From NCBI GenBank assembly GCA_902608175.1, contig CACLNC010000005.1, positions 1 to 43,178 on the forward strand: 43,178 nt of DNA. The letters are read 5' to 3'. Both the position numbers and the translations under genes were made by a program. Source of the stretch: an uncultured marine group I thaumarchaeote. GTDB lineage: Archaea > Thermoproteota > Nitrososphaeria > Nitrososphaerales > Nitrosopumilaceae. The notes beneath the pieces are model-generated. The model worked only from the letters and a program-made list of their open reading frames with translations, was not told the origin of the DNA and did not search any database. Positions 1 to 11,989 of this stretch are shown piece by piece; position 1 is the stretch's first letter; the number at the start of each line of letters is the position of its first letter.

Positions 1-2735
<2,735 letters not shown>

Positions 2736-2827
2736 CACTTACATAGAGACTATGCATGACAAATCATTTTTAATTCTCTTTAGTGGACACTATGCACGAC
2801 TATTCAAAACAATAATAAAAAATATTT

Positions 2828-3013
2828 CTAGTTATTATTTGAAATAAATTTAGCATTAACAGGTTCTATTTTTTCTGGTACAGCACGATGAATTTTTACC
2901 ATCATGAAAGACAATTCTTTAGCAAATCCCACTTCTGGGTTTTTCCAATGGTATGTATTTGCAATATTCAAATATTCTTTATTTTTGCCTTCAGATTCAT
3001 ATTGTGACAGCAT
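2828..3013 (-). CDS. hypothetical protein (61 aa)
   Basis: ORF only; ATG start, no recognised domain. Confidence 0.4.
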   Translation of the reverse strand: MLSQYESEGKNKEYLNIANTYHWKNPEVGFAKELSFMMVKIHRAVPEKIEPVNAKFISNNN

Positions 3014-3144
3014 ATTGATTAATTGAATTTATCACTTAAGATCGGAAATGGCTATTTTGGTTAACCAAATACTAAATTTTTTGTTCTAAAGTATTGAGTA
3101 TTGGTTGACTTTTATTGAAAACCAGTGTTTTTAGGCGTAATTTT

Positions 3145-3288
3145 ATGGTCAATAGCATGAAGGCACGATTTGCATCAAATTGCCCATCCTGTGGGGAGAC
3201 AATGAAAGTTGGAAAGGAGATTGTTAAAAATTCAGATGAAAAGTGGGTGCATAAACACTGTGCAGAAGATAGTCTAGACCTACCATAA
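3145..3288 (+). CDS. small CxxC zinc-binding-like protein (47 aa, MVNSMKARFASNCPSCGETMKVGKEIVKNSDEKWVHKHCAEDSLDLP)
   Basis: Manual translation; CPSC...HKHC metal-ligand pattern; below the ORF track length cutoff. Confidence 0.6.
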   Translation: MVNSMKARFASNCPSCGETMKVGKEIVKNSDEKWVHKHCAEDSLDLP

Positions 3289-3328
3289 ATCTGAAACGAT
3301 ATATCATCTATTCACTAAATGATATACA

Positions 3329-4192
3329 ATGCAACTTAATCCATTAGATATCATTTTTTGGACATTTCGAAGAAATGAGAAAGACGTTGTTAATCTCTAT
3401 AATACACTTTCACCTGTAATGCAACTAGCAGTTGGTGGTGACATGCTAAATTTTGGTTACTGGGAAAATGGTTCAACAACTCCAATCGCTGCACAACAAG
3501 CATTATGTAGTAAGGTTGGTAAATTGGGAGAATTAGATTCTGCTGAAAATATGATAGATGTTGGAAGCGGAGTTGCAGGCCCAGCAAGATTCTGGTCTAA
3601 TGAATACCCAGAACTTGATATCATATGTGTTAATACTAATTTCACACAATTACAAAATGCAATTTCTGCAAAAAACATTGAAAGAATAAATCAACATAAT
3701 TCCACATCAGCAAACTTTCCATTTGCATCAGATTCAATTGATCGTGTTATTGCATTGGAATCAGCACAGCATTTCAAGGATTTTGATAGTTTTATTTCTG
3801 AATCAAAAAGAGTATTAAAAAATAATGGAATTCTTGTTATCGCTATACCTGTAGCAAGGAAATTTGAAAACAGTTTGATGAAATTAGGAATATTGTCATT
3901 TACATGGTCATCTGAACATTATAGCACTGATTTTATCAAAACTAAGTTAAAAGATCATAATCTAGAAATCATGGAGATTGATTCTATTGGTGAAAAAGTC
4001 TATTCTCCACTAACCAAATTTTATACTCAAAATCGTAAGGAAATTAAGCAAAATCTTAATTCTGTTTTTCCGTCATATCTTGAAAAAATTTTATACAAAT
4101 CATTGTTAAAGATGAAAGAAGTTTCTGAGAGCAAAACCATTGATTATGTTTTAATTAAATGTAGAAAAGTTAGCACTAGCATTACTGCTTAA
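3329..4192 (+). CDS. class I SAM-dependent methyltransferase
   Basis: MIDVGSGVAGPARFW motif I and the following Rossmann methyltransferase pattern (Methyltransf_11-like). Confidence 0.85.
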   Translation: MQLNPLDIIFWTFRRNEKDVVNLYNTLSPVMQLAVGGDMLNFGYWENGSTTPIAAQQALCSKVGKLGELDSAENMIDVGSGVAGPARFWSNEYPELDIICVNTNFTQLQNAISAKNIERINQHNSTSANFPFASDSIDRVIALESAQHFKDFDSFISESKRVLKNNGILVIAIPVARKFENSLMKLGILSFTWSSEHYSTDFIKTKLKDHNLEIMEIDSIGEKVYSPLTKFYTQNRKEIKQNLNSVFPSYLEKILYKSLLKMKEVSESKTIDYVLIKCRKVSTSITA

Positions 4193-4229
4193 CACTAGTT
4201 TAAATATACTTATCCTATAATTTTTTTTT

Positions 4230-5159
4230 ATGAAGATACTTTTAGTTGGAATTGCATCTGTTTTACTATTAGCAACAATGGTAACTAGTGCAGAGGCTGC
4301 AAATGTTCCTACTTGGGTAAAAAATAATGCAGGCTGGTGGGCAGATGGTCAGATTGATGATAAATCATTTGTTACAGGTATTCAATGGATGATTGAGGAA
4401 AAAATTATCAAAGTACCATCGACTACTAGAAGTTCATCTACATCAGATGAAATACCTGATTGGGTAAAGAATACAGCTGGTTGGTGGGCAACAGATGCAA
4501 TAAAAGAGAATGATTTCGTTAACGCAATTCAGTGGTTAATTAAAATGGGTATAATGTCAGTTAGCTCAAGCGCTGTTGGTGATGATATGTCAGCACCATC
4601 ACAGTATCAATCATCAACTCCTACACAACCAAAAGAAAGTAAATCAACTGGCGATGCATCATTAGATGAAATGTTATTACAATGTCAGGATAAACCAAAC
4701 AAACGCGAAATTCGTGACTGTGAAAAAGTTATCAAAGAAGAATACAAAGTAAACCAATACAAGTCTGATGCAGATGCATTTGTAGTTGGTCCTGTAACTT
4801 TTTACTATATTCCTCAACAGGTGGAAGTAACTAGTTCAGGGCAGGCTAATCTGTTTCTTGTCATGCTCGTTGAAAACACTGGTGGAAGTGATAACACAAC
4901 AATGATGTGTACTAGTCCAGCTGTCTGTAACTACAAATTATGGGATGGTAGTAAGACATGGAATAATTCTGGTAATGATTTCACATCAGGTAATGTTGTA
5001 TTGAAACCAGAGCAAACTAGGTTTATTCAGATCTTCTGGGGTCCAGCAATAGGGTATGGCAGTTATGAAGACTTTGAGTATGATCCTAACAAATCATATA
5101 CATTACAAGTTAGTGAACCATTTGGCAAAAAAGATATACCACTAAACTTGTTTACATAA
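4230..5159 (+). CDS. secreted thaumarchaeal protein with two PxWVKNxAGWW repeats
   Basis: Signal peptide-like N-terminus; tandem 'VPTWVKNNAGWWADGQIDDKSFVTGIQWMIEEKII' and 'IPDWVKNTAGWWATDAIKENDFVNAIQWLIKMGIM'. Confidence 0.8.
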   Translation: MKILLVGIASVLLLATMVTSAEAANVPTWVKNNAGWWADGQIDDKSFVTGIQWMIEEKIIKVPSTTRSSSTSDEIPDWVKNTAGWWATDAIKENDFVNAIQWLIKMGIMSVSSSAVGDDMSAPSQYQSSTPTQPKESKSTGDASLDEMLLQCQDKPNKREIRDCEKVIKEEYKVNQYKSDADAFVVGPVTFYYIPQQVEVTSSGQANLFLVMLVENTGGSDNTTMMCTSPAVCNYKLWDGSKTWNNSGNDFTSGNVVLKPEQTRFIQIFWGPAIGYGSYEDFEYDPNKSYTLQVSEPFGKKDIPLNLFT

Positions 5160-5169
5160 TAATCTAAAA

Positions 5170-5448
5170 TTGACAAAAATTCTTGTAGATGAAATGGATG
5201 ATGGTATGGATGAAAAGCTCATCAGCCTTGGTCATGATGCACAAAGTGTTAAAAAACTAAGAACTTTTGGGAAAAAACTTCATACAGATTATTCAATAAT
5301 TAACTATGCAAAAGAAAATGACATGGTTCTTGTTACACGTGATACTGAGAGCGGCCAAGCATGTGAAGAAAATAACATTCCATGTATTTTATTGGATAAC
5401 GATGAAATTTTCAAGATTGTACTAGAGAAATTGAGTAAATTCAATTAA
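5170..5448 (+). CDS. DUF5615 / PIN-like domain protein (TTG start)
   Basis: ILVDEMDDGMDEKLISLGHDAQSV...VLVTRDTESGQ pattern typical of small PIN-like proteins. Confidence 0.6.
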   Translation: MTKILVDEMDDGMDEKLISLGHDAQSVKKLRTFGKKLHTDYSIINYAKENDMVLVTRDTESGQACEENNIPCILLDNDEIFKIVLEKLSKFN

Positions 5449-6262
5449 TTTCACAGTTTTCTCCTTGGTTTGAACGGATTCTTCTTGCTATAATAAATGG
5501 GGTTGCTAACAAAATAGGGATTGTTATTGCAATAAAGAGAGTTTGAATTTGTGTCACTACAACTGTCATTGCAACAGCACTTGCACTACCTATGAATATT
5601 GAAAGGAATGAACCAACGCATGTTGGACACGCAATAAACAAACCAGTTGTTGCACCAATTGTGCTTAATCCACCACTTTTCTTACTAGTGGAAATTGCTG
5701 CAATGGCAATCGATGTATTTAGTGCCACTAGATATGAAACAACAATCTGTAAAACAAGGTTTATTGGAATTATTTGCAAGCCTATATGCTCAGTTAGATA
5801 TACAACTATTTTTGGCATATAGCCTGGTTCGTCGCAGCATGGTGTAATATGCATAGATGGAACAATCGCATCATAATGGTATGAAAATACAACATCAGGC
5901 TGATATACAAGAATTCCTGATGTTAACGAAAAGAATAGCCCATACAGAATGAATGTTGTAACAAATATTTTTCGTGATTTATTATTATACGTAATTTTTG
6001 CTATGGTTTCTAAAAGATTAGAATTATTTTCTGTTACCTTTCTTTTATGAAATTTATATAATCCAAGCGCAATTGCAGTGAATGCTAAAAATACAATAAC
6101 ATAAAATGTTATTGCAATCCGTTGCATTACTAACATCGTGTCATCTGATATTGCTATGGTTTCAAACCTTGAATAGATCAAAAAAAGAATTGCAATTGAA
6201 GTAAAACCCAAAAGGATTAGTGATTTATCCATTTGACTACCATACGTAGTCTGTTTTTTCAT
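5441..6262 (-). CDS. polytopic membrane protein with CPTC and CCDEPGY motifs
   Basis: Multiple hydrophobic segments; 'GLFIACPTCVGSFLSIFIGSASAVAM'. Confidence 0.6.
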   Translation of the reverse strand: MKKQTTYGSQMDKSLILLGFTSIAILFLIYSRFETIAISDDTMLVMQRIAITFYVIVFLAFTAIALGLYKFHKRKVTENNSNLLETIAKITYNNKSRKIFVTTFILYGLFFSLTSGILVYQPDVVFSYHYDAIVPSMHITPCCDEPGYMPKIVVYLTEHIGLQIIPINLVLQIVVSYLVALNTSIAIAAISTSKKSGGLSTIGATTGLFIACPTCVGSFLSIFIGSASAVAMTVVVTQIQTLFIAITIPILLATPFIIARRIRSNQGENCEIN

Positions 6263-6323
6263 ATTGGTTGCATACTACATGCTCATAATAATCTTATAAA
6301 CTTGCTAAATTTCATATCTAATA

Positions 6324-6752
6324 ATGAAAATTGATGAATCACTAGAGGAGGATTATGAGTCAGTTAAAATTTCAAATCTTGGATATGTTGATCCTTATGG
6401 AAATGAAGGTTTATTGATACTAAAATCTGATACTGGAAAGGAATTTCATATGCGCGCATTTTCTGGTGAGGTTTCAAGACATATTGCTAGTTTTATGGAT
6501 GGTGAGCCAGAACTAGTACCAACAATTTACAAAATGTTGGAAGAAATATGTGAACACAATGAATTGGTATTAGTCAAAATTAAGGTCTATGAAAGCGGTG
6601 ATGCATTAAGAGCAAATCTTTACCTTACTGGAAAAAAAGAATTGGTACTAAGAAATTATAGAGCGTCAGACGCAATAGCATTAGCAATATTTTATAAAAT
6701 CCCAATACTAGTTAGAAAATCTCTGTTTAAAGATGAACGAAATCTGAACTAA
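6324..6752 (+). CDS. bifunctional nuclease family (DUF151) protein
   Basis: ASDAIALAIFYKIPILVRKSLF C-terminal motif and overall length. Confidence 0.75.
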   Translation: MKIDESLEEDYESVKISNLGYVDPYGNEGLLILKSDTGKEFHMRAFSGEVSRHIASFMDGEPELVPTIYKMLEEICEHNELVLVKIKVYESGDALRANLYLTGKKELVLRNYRASDAIALAIFYKIPILVRKSLFKDERNLN

Positions 6753-7840
6753 GTTACTATTTCGTCCAGCCTACCTTCTTCATTAGCCTTGTTGATTTCC
6801 ATTGCAATTCTTCTTCCAATACCAAATGTTGTTCCATACTGATATTTTGTATATGGGCTGGTAGTGGCAACTATAGGATTTCCTGGCACTCTTAGAGAGA
6901 CATCATAAACAATCATTTCAAGGTCTTTAGTAATTACACTTTGAAGTGAAAATGGACCAATTATTCCTGGATGATATTCTTTTTTTACTGCAGTAACAAA
7001 TTTGTCCCCCATAGAAATTACCTTCTCAAGTAATGACTCACGAATACTAGCAGGGGTGTGTCCAACTTCTATATTTTGTAAGTCAATATCTAATTCTAGT
7101 TGTTGTTTTGCTGGTAATGCATTAAAATCATGAATATTTGTTTGCAATCTCCTTTCAATTCCTATAAAATCAACATTTTCAGAAATCGGTGTGTAAAAGT
7201 AATTAAAATTTAGATATGTACCAATTGCCAATTCTTCTATAGACGCTTTTTCTAAATCTTTTTTTGCTATAATACCTTGTTTTATTTTCTCATCTGATTT
7301 TTTCTTGTAATCAGAATATGATGAGACAGTGAAAAATGCTCTTTCAAGAGGTCTTTTCTTTTCTTGAACTTTTACAATGCATGGTTTATTGATGTTTTTT
7401 GGATTTTTCAACACTTTTGGATATTTTATTCGTGCTTTTTCAAGTAAGTAGTATTGGTTTTTTTTATGATGTCTTTCTTCTGCTTGAAATAGTGCTCGAT
7501 TTCCAAATATTGGAACTTTTAGTGAGTTTTCAATTGTTTTGTAGCCAAGATATGCAGTTAATGATCTGTGAGGAACAATTATTGTATTTGTGTCTCTAAG
7601 TAATTTTTGATTTTTTGCAGATGCCATTTCACTAAATTTTTTTACAATTTTTATTTCATCTGCAATTCTAGCAAAACGTTGGTATGGCTTTTCTCTTCCC
7701 TTCTGGCAAAAAACAGTTGTTTCTAATCCTTCATCTTTTGCACCATCCATTATTTCCAATGCTGAATGACTACCCAAAACCGCAATTCTTAGATCAGTGT
7801 AATTCCTAACCATTTTTTGCATTTCTGATCTTTTAATCAC
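6749..7840 (-). CDS. purP: 5-formaminoimidazole-4-carboxamide ribonucleotide synthetase
   Basis: AVLGSHSALEIMDGAKDEGLET N-terminus, ATP-grasp-like architecture, archaeal PurP length. Confidence 0.9.
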   Translation of the reverse strand: MIKRSEMQKMVRNYTDLRIAVLGSHSALEIMDGAKDEGLETTVFCQKGREKPYQRFARIADEIKIVKKFSEMASAKNQKLLRDTNTIIVPHRSLTAYLGYKTIENSLKVPIFGNRALFQAEERHHKKNQYYLLEKARIKYPKVLKNPKNINKPCIVKVQEKKRPLERAFFTVSSYSDYKKKSDEKIKQGIIAKKDLEKASIEELAIGTYLNFNYFYTPISENVDFIGIERRLQTNIHDFNALPAKQQLELDIDLQNIEVGHTPASIRESLLEKVISMGDKFVTAVKKEYHPGIIGPFSLQSVITKDLEMIVYDVSLRVPGNPIVATTSPYTKYQYGTTFGIGRRIAMEINKANEEGRLDEIVT

Positions 7841-7843
7841 AAA

Positions 7844-8173
7844 ATGATTTTGGCTAACTATAATATGAAGCTGAGTATTAATTTTGATGAGATTATTATG
7901 TCTGAAGAAGAATCAAATATAGAGGAAAAAATTTCACTCATCCTGGAGTTTCTTTATTCATGGGGGAAAACTGCTAGTGCAAATTATTTGCAGCATAGTA
8001 TAACTAAGCTTAAGGATGAAGATTTAACGAGTCTTTTGCAGACTATGGTTAGAAGAAATTGGATTGAAAATAAAGAATATGATCTTGGAACTATAACTAG
8101 AACCAGTTATATTATTTCAGAAGAAGGTAGAAAAGTTATTGAGACTGTAGGGAAATTTAACAATTCTATTTAG
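7844..8173 (+). CDS. winged-helix-like hypothetical protein
   Basis: Helix-rich with wing-like 'YIISEEGRKVIE' ending. Confidence 0.5.
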   Translation: MILANYNMKLSINFDEIIMSEEESNIEEKISLILEFLYSWGKTASANYLQHSITKLKDEDLTSLLQTMVRRNWIENKEYDLGTITRTSYIISEEGRKVIETVGKFNNSI

Positions 8174-8210
8174 TATTATTTTTAACTATCATATAGTCAT
8201 TAAAACTAAA

Positions 8211-8345
8211 ATGAATGTTGAGATGATGCTAGTTGGAATTTTTCTATTTTCAGGTATGGGTGCCGCCGCAGTAAAAATTTGGTTGAATAAACGAAAAGAG
8301 AAAAATTTACTTGATTCAGAAGAAAACCAAGATAATCATGCCTAG
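8211..8345 (+). CDS. single-TM microprotein (44 aa, MNVEMMLVGIFLFSGMGAAAVKIWLNKRKEKNLLDSEENQDNHA)
   Basis: Manual translation of the gap between flanking + strand ORFs; hydrophobic N-terminal helix followed by basic residues. Confidence 0.45.
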   Translation: MNVEMMLVGIFLFSGMGAAAVKIWLNKRKEKNLLDSEENQDNHA

Positions 8346-8391
8346 ACTAACATGTGTATTCCTTAAAATAATCAATTGACTAATCTTTAAC

Positions 8392-8949
8392 ATGAAATTA
8401 GTTATTGGCATTACTGGTAGTACAGGTGTTATTTACGGAATCAGAATGCTTGAAGTTCTTAAAGAAATTGGTATAGAAACACATTTGGTAATGTCAGAAT
8501 GGGCAGAGAAATGTATACCAATGGAAACTGATTACACTGTAGATTATGTTAAATCACTGGCAACAGAAATTTCTGATGAAAAGAATATGGCAGCAAGTGT
8601 TTCAAGTGGTACACACAAAACTGATGGGATGATTGTCATTCCATGCAGTATGAAAACATTATCAAGTATTGCAAATGGTTATGATGAAACATTAGTAGCA
8701 AGATCTGCTGGCGTAATTTTAAAAGAATCACGAAAACTCATTATAGTTGCTAGAGAGACACCACTATCTGCAATTAATTTAGAAAATATGTTAAAACTTG
8801 CAAGATTGGGCGTGGTGATAATGCCACCAGTAACAGAATTCTATACAAAACCTAACAGTATCAATGACATGGTTGATCATATAGTTGGCAAGTGCTTGGA
8901 TCAATTTGATATCGAGCATAAACTTTTCCAAAGATGGGGTACTAACTGA
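8392..8949 (+). CDS. ubiX: flavin prenyltransferase UbiX
   Basis: VIGITGSTGVIYGIRMLEVL and VIPCSMKTLSSIANGYDETLVARSAGVILKE. Confidence 0.93.
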   Translation: MKLVIGITGSTGVIYGIRMLEVLKEIGIETHLVMSEWAEKCIPMETDYTVDYVKSLATEISDEKNMAASVSSGTHKTDGMIVIPCSMKTLSSIANGYDETLVARSAGVILKESRKLIIVARETPLSAINLENMLKLARLGVVIMPPVTEFYTKPNSINDMVDHIVGKCLDQFDIEHKLFQRWGTN

Positions 8950-8960
8950 ATTAATTTCTT

Positions 8961-9383
8961 ATGCTCAAATTAGAAAAAACTGTAAAAGCAGATAGAGAAA
9001 AAGTTTTTGATATTTTCTCAAATTATGAATTATTTGCAAAAATCATACCCGAATACTATTCATCAATTGTTCAACGATCATTACGTGGGAATGTGTCAAT
9101 AGTTGCAGAGCATCTAAAATTATTAGATGAAGAATTTGTAATTATGACTAAACATATCATAACACCATATGATTCACATGAAAGTATTGTTGTTGGTGGT
9201 GATGTTAAAGGAAGCTACATCAAAGAAAATTTTACAACAAAGGAAAATGGTACATTATTACAAATTGAGGCTGAAATTAAATTGAAATCTTGTAAGAAAT
9301 TAATGAGTTATGCTAAGGGAAAAAACTTTGATCGTGCATTAGATGATATGATGAATAAATTGATAGCAATTGCTGAGAGTTAA
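8961..9383 (+). CDS. SRPBCC (polyketide cyclase/START-like) family protein
   Basis: TVKADREKVFDIFSNYELFAKIIPEYY N-terminal pattern. Confidence 0.75.
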   Translation: MLKLEKTVKADREKVFDIFSNYELFAKIIPEYYSSIVQRSLRGNVSIVAEHLKLLDEEFVIMTKHIITPYDSHESIVVGGDVKGSYIKENFTTKENGTLLQIEAEIKLKSCKKLMSYAKGKNFDRALDDMMNKLIAIAES

Positions 9384-9598
9384 GATTGCTCTTTGTCTTT
9401 ATTTTCTTTAAACTCTTTTAATTCTCTATCACCCTCGATTTTACCTTTTTCAAACTCACCTTTTGCTTTTCCAAAAGTCTTTGCTAGTTGAGGGATTTTT
9501 TTTGCTCCAAAGATAAAGACACCAACTATAACAGCAATCCATATCCATTCTGTTCCCATAGGCAATTGAAGAAATAGTGATTCAAGCATTTGTATCAA
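9380..9598 (-). CDS. tatA: Sec-independent protein translocase TatA/E
   Basis: WIAVIVGVFIFGAKKIPQLAKTFGKAKGEFEKG; adjacent to tatC. Confidence 0.92.
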   Translation of the reverse strand: MIQMLESLFLQLPMGTEWIWIAVIVGVFIFGAKKIPQLAKTFGKAKGEFEKGKIEGDRELKEFKENKDKEQS

Positions 9599-9615
9599 AT
9601 TAACATTTTCTAGAT

Positions 9616-10410
9616 TTAAGTCTTCATAATTTCTTTTTCTTTACGTTCAACTATCACCATACCGGCAAGATAAAGCGCCATCATTGGACCAGCAATAAAC
9701 CACATTGTAACACCACTACCATCAGGAGTAACAATAGCACCAAAAATCACCAATATGACAATTGCATATCGAATATTTTTTCGCCAATATGATGCATCAA
9801 TCATTCCAGATTGGCTTAGTGCATACATGATTAGTGGTAGTTGAAAAGATAATCCAAATGCTATAAGAAATTGTAAAACAAATGTAACAAAATCAATTAT
9901 GTTTAAGAATGTTATAAGCTCAGCAGATTCACCATATTTGTACAGAAAATCTAGAACAAATGGAATTACAATTAGATATGCAAATACACAACCAGTAATA
10001 AAAAGCCCAATTGTTGGAATAGTGATTGATCTACTTACGTGAATTTCTCGTTCATTCAGTGCAGGCTTGAGAAAGTTTGCTAATTGACTAACTATTATTG
10101 GCATACTTGCAACAATTCCAACTAATGCTGCAATGTAAACTTGTGAAAAGAATGCTTGACCTGGTGCAGTTTGAATTAATTGAACATTCTCCGGAACAAG
10201 ATTATCACGCATATAATCAGTAATTTGTGCAGCAATGTTGTCTAAAGGCTGTGGGTATGGATAGTAAACCGTTGTATCAAATACATCGATTGCTGTTGCA
10301 TGAAACGTCATAATGAATATTGTAATTATTCCAACAGTAATGAAAATTTTCAATAATCTACGTCTAAGATCTTCTATATGACGATTTACTTGTGTAATCT
10401 CTTCAGACAT
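9616..10410 (-). CDS. tatC: Sec-independent protein translocase TatC
   Basis: HIEDLRRRLLKI N-terminus, polytopic, FLKPALNEREI..IPTIGLFITGCVFAYLIVIP. Confidence 0.94.
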   Translation of the reverse strand: MSEEITQVNRHIEDLRRRLLKIFITVGIITIFIMTFHATAIDVFDTTVYYPYPQPLDNIAAQITDYMRDNLVPENVQLIQTAPGQAFFSQVYIAALVGIVASMPIIVSQLANFLKPALNEREIHVSRSITIPTIGLFITGCVFAYLIVIPFVLDFLYKYGESAELITFLNIIDFVTFVLQFLIAFGLSFQLPLIMYALSQSGMIDASYWRKNIRYAIVILVIFGAIVTPDGSGVTMWFIAGPMMALYLAGMVIVERKEKEIMKT

Positions 10411-10439
10411 CTAAATCATAGTTTGATAATAGTCTGTAA

Positions 10440-10931
10440 TTATTCTTTCCAAGTTGATTTACCTGGTATAGGTAGTAGTTTTGCAGTAGGAAATCCCCAT
10501 TGTTCTAATTGTTCTTGTGTTGTATTATCTAGTTCCATTGATATTATGTTATTAGTGCCAAACTCGGTTTCAATTTCCTTTGAAAGTTTTGCGATGTCTG
10601 TTGGCGAGTATAATTCAGTTGAACCATCAAGAAATATTCTCTCAGATTTTTCTATCTCATTACCACCATATCTTTTCTTCAAAAATTTTGTTACATTAGG
10701 AATTTCATTCCTATCAATATTGTTATGATAAAATACAATACCCTTCTTTGTTTCATAATCATGTGGTGTTCCATATCGGTAAAGGAATACCCCAAAGAAT
10801 TTTGCATCGTCATCAGGCTGAAAAGTGCATTTAATTTCCCAATTTACTAGATTCTCCTCCTCATAATTCATTTTTTCTAAATCATCTGAATTAAGTTTCC
10901 AATATCTGAATCTTGCCAATATAGGTCTCAA
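10440..10931 (-). CDS. hypothetical protein
   Basis: Long ORF with protein-like composition; no recognised family. Confidence 0.6.
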   Translation of the reverse strand: MRPILARFRYWKLNSDDLEKMNYEEENLVNWEIKCTFQPDDDAKFFGVFLYRYGTPHDYETKKGIVFYHNNIDRNEIPNVTKFLKKRYGGNEIEKSERIFLDGSTELYSPTDIAKLSKEIETEFGTNNIISMELDNTTQEQLEQWGFPTAKLLPIPGKSTWKE

Positions 10932-10963
10932 TTAACTACCCGTTATAAATTCAATTCTAAATA

Positions 10964-11122
10964 CTAACTCAGTGATTTTTTTTCATGTAAACAATATAAT
11001 GCAAGTTTAGATATTGTTTGTTTTTCATGTTCTTCTAGGATCTTATCATTTTTTACGTACATTTCATTAAACCAACTCAAGATATTATCAAGATCTTGCT
11101 TTGTGAACACAGCTGAACTCAT
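10964..11122 (-). CDS. hypothetical small protein (52 aa, MSSAVFTKQDLDNILSWFNEMYVKNDKILEEHEKQTISKLALYCLHEKKSLS)
   Basis: Manual reverse translation; complete ATG..TAG frame, charged helical composition. Confidence 0.45.
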   Translation of the reverse strand: MSSAVFTKQDLDNILSWFNEMYVKNDKILEEHEKQTISKLALYCLHEKKSLS

Positions 11123-11234
11123 TACCAACACGATATATTTCACATATTTTCAAAGGTTTGTCAATTTTTTGTTCGATCATAGTTTATTGAAATTTAATTA
11201 GGGCAGTGGATCAAGTTATTTGTGATCTAAAAAT

Positions 11235-11495
11235 ATGCCTGAATTTAATGTAACAGCAATAATTGAAAATAAACCAGGAATTAGTGACCCAGAAGGTGAA
11301 ACAATACTTAATGATCTCGTTCTCAAGTCTAAAAATTCATCTGTGAAAAAAATTCGTTCTGGTAAAATTCTTAGATTTACAATAGTTGGTAGTGATATAA
11401 AATCTGTAGAGAAGAAAGTGGAAAAAATATGTGATGAATTAAGAATTTTTAATCCATTGGTGAGTAAGATCACGATATCAGCAAATAAATGCTAA
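11235..11495 (+). CDS. purS: phosphoribosylformylglycinamidine synthase subunit PurS
   Basis: KPGISDPEGETILNDLVLK...VKKIRSGKILRF, size, proximity to purQL. Confidence 0.93.
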   Translation: MPEFNVTAIIENKPGISDPEGETILNDLVLKSKNSSVKKIRSGKILRFTIVGSDIKSVEKKVEKICDELRIFNPLVSKITISANKC

Positions 11496-11935
11496 CTTTC
11501 TTCTCTTTCTAATTTTTTAATAGTTCCATCAACTAGTAATTTATTTCTCAAAAATCCTGCAAGATCAGTTTGTGTAATTACACCAACCAGTTTTTCATCT
11601 TCCAAGATAATTAATCTACGAATATTGTTATTAAGCATCTTTTGAATGGCATCTTCAATTGTTGTTGAGGGATCAACCCAACGAAACTTTCGCGACATTA
11701 TATCTGAAATTTGCATTTCAGATGATTTTTTATCATTTGCAGCTAATCGTCTGACAAAGTCACTTTCTGACAATACTCCAATGGGCAAATTATCTTTCAT
11801 AATCACCAAAAAACTAACGTCTTTTTCAGAAATTAGGCATGCTGCATCTAGTGCTGTTTTATTATATTCAATTGTAATCACGTTCTTTTCCATGATATCC
11901 TTTATCTGATCCATGCCGAAACTGAATGACACCAA
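11492..11935 (-). CDS. tandem CBS domain protein
   Basis: Two CBS repeats (MEKNVITIEYNKTALDAACLISEKDVSFLVIM... and MSRKFRWVDPSTTIEDAIQKMLNNNIRRLIIL). Confidence 0.9.
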   Translation of the reverse strand: MVSFSFGMDQIKDIMEKNVITIEYNKTALDAACLISEKDVSFLVIMKDNLPIGVLSESDFVRRLAANDKKSSEMQISDIMSRKFRWVDPSTTIEDAIQKMLNNNIRRLIILEDEKLVGVITQTDLAGFLRNKLLVDGTIKKLEREES

Positions 11936-11989
11936 AATAAAAACATGAGTTTATGTATGAATTTTATAGGCGTGAGCTTCAATTAAATT

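Noticed and set aside
5170-5448. Toxin-antitoxin system
   Set aside because: DUF5615-like protein lacks an adjacent small antitoxin ORF; neighbours are a secreted protein and a convergent membrane protein.
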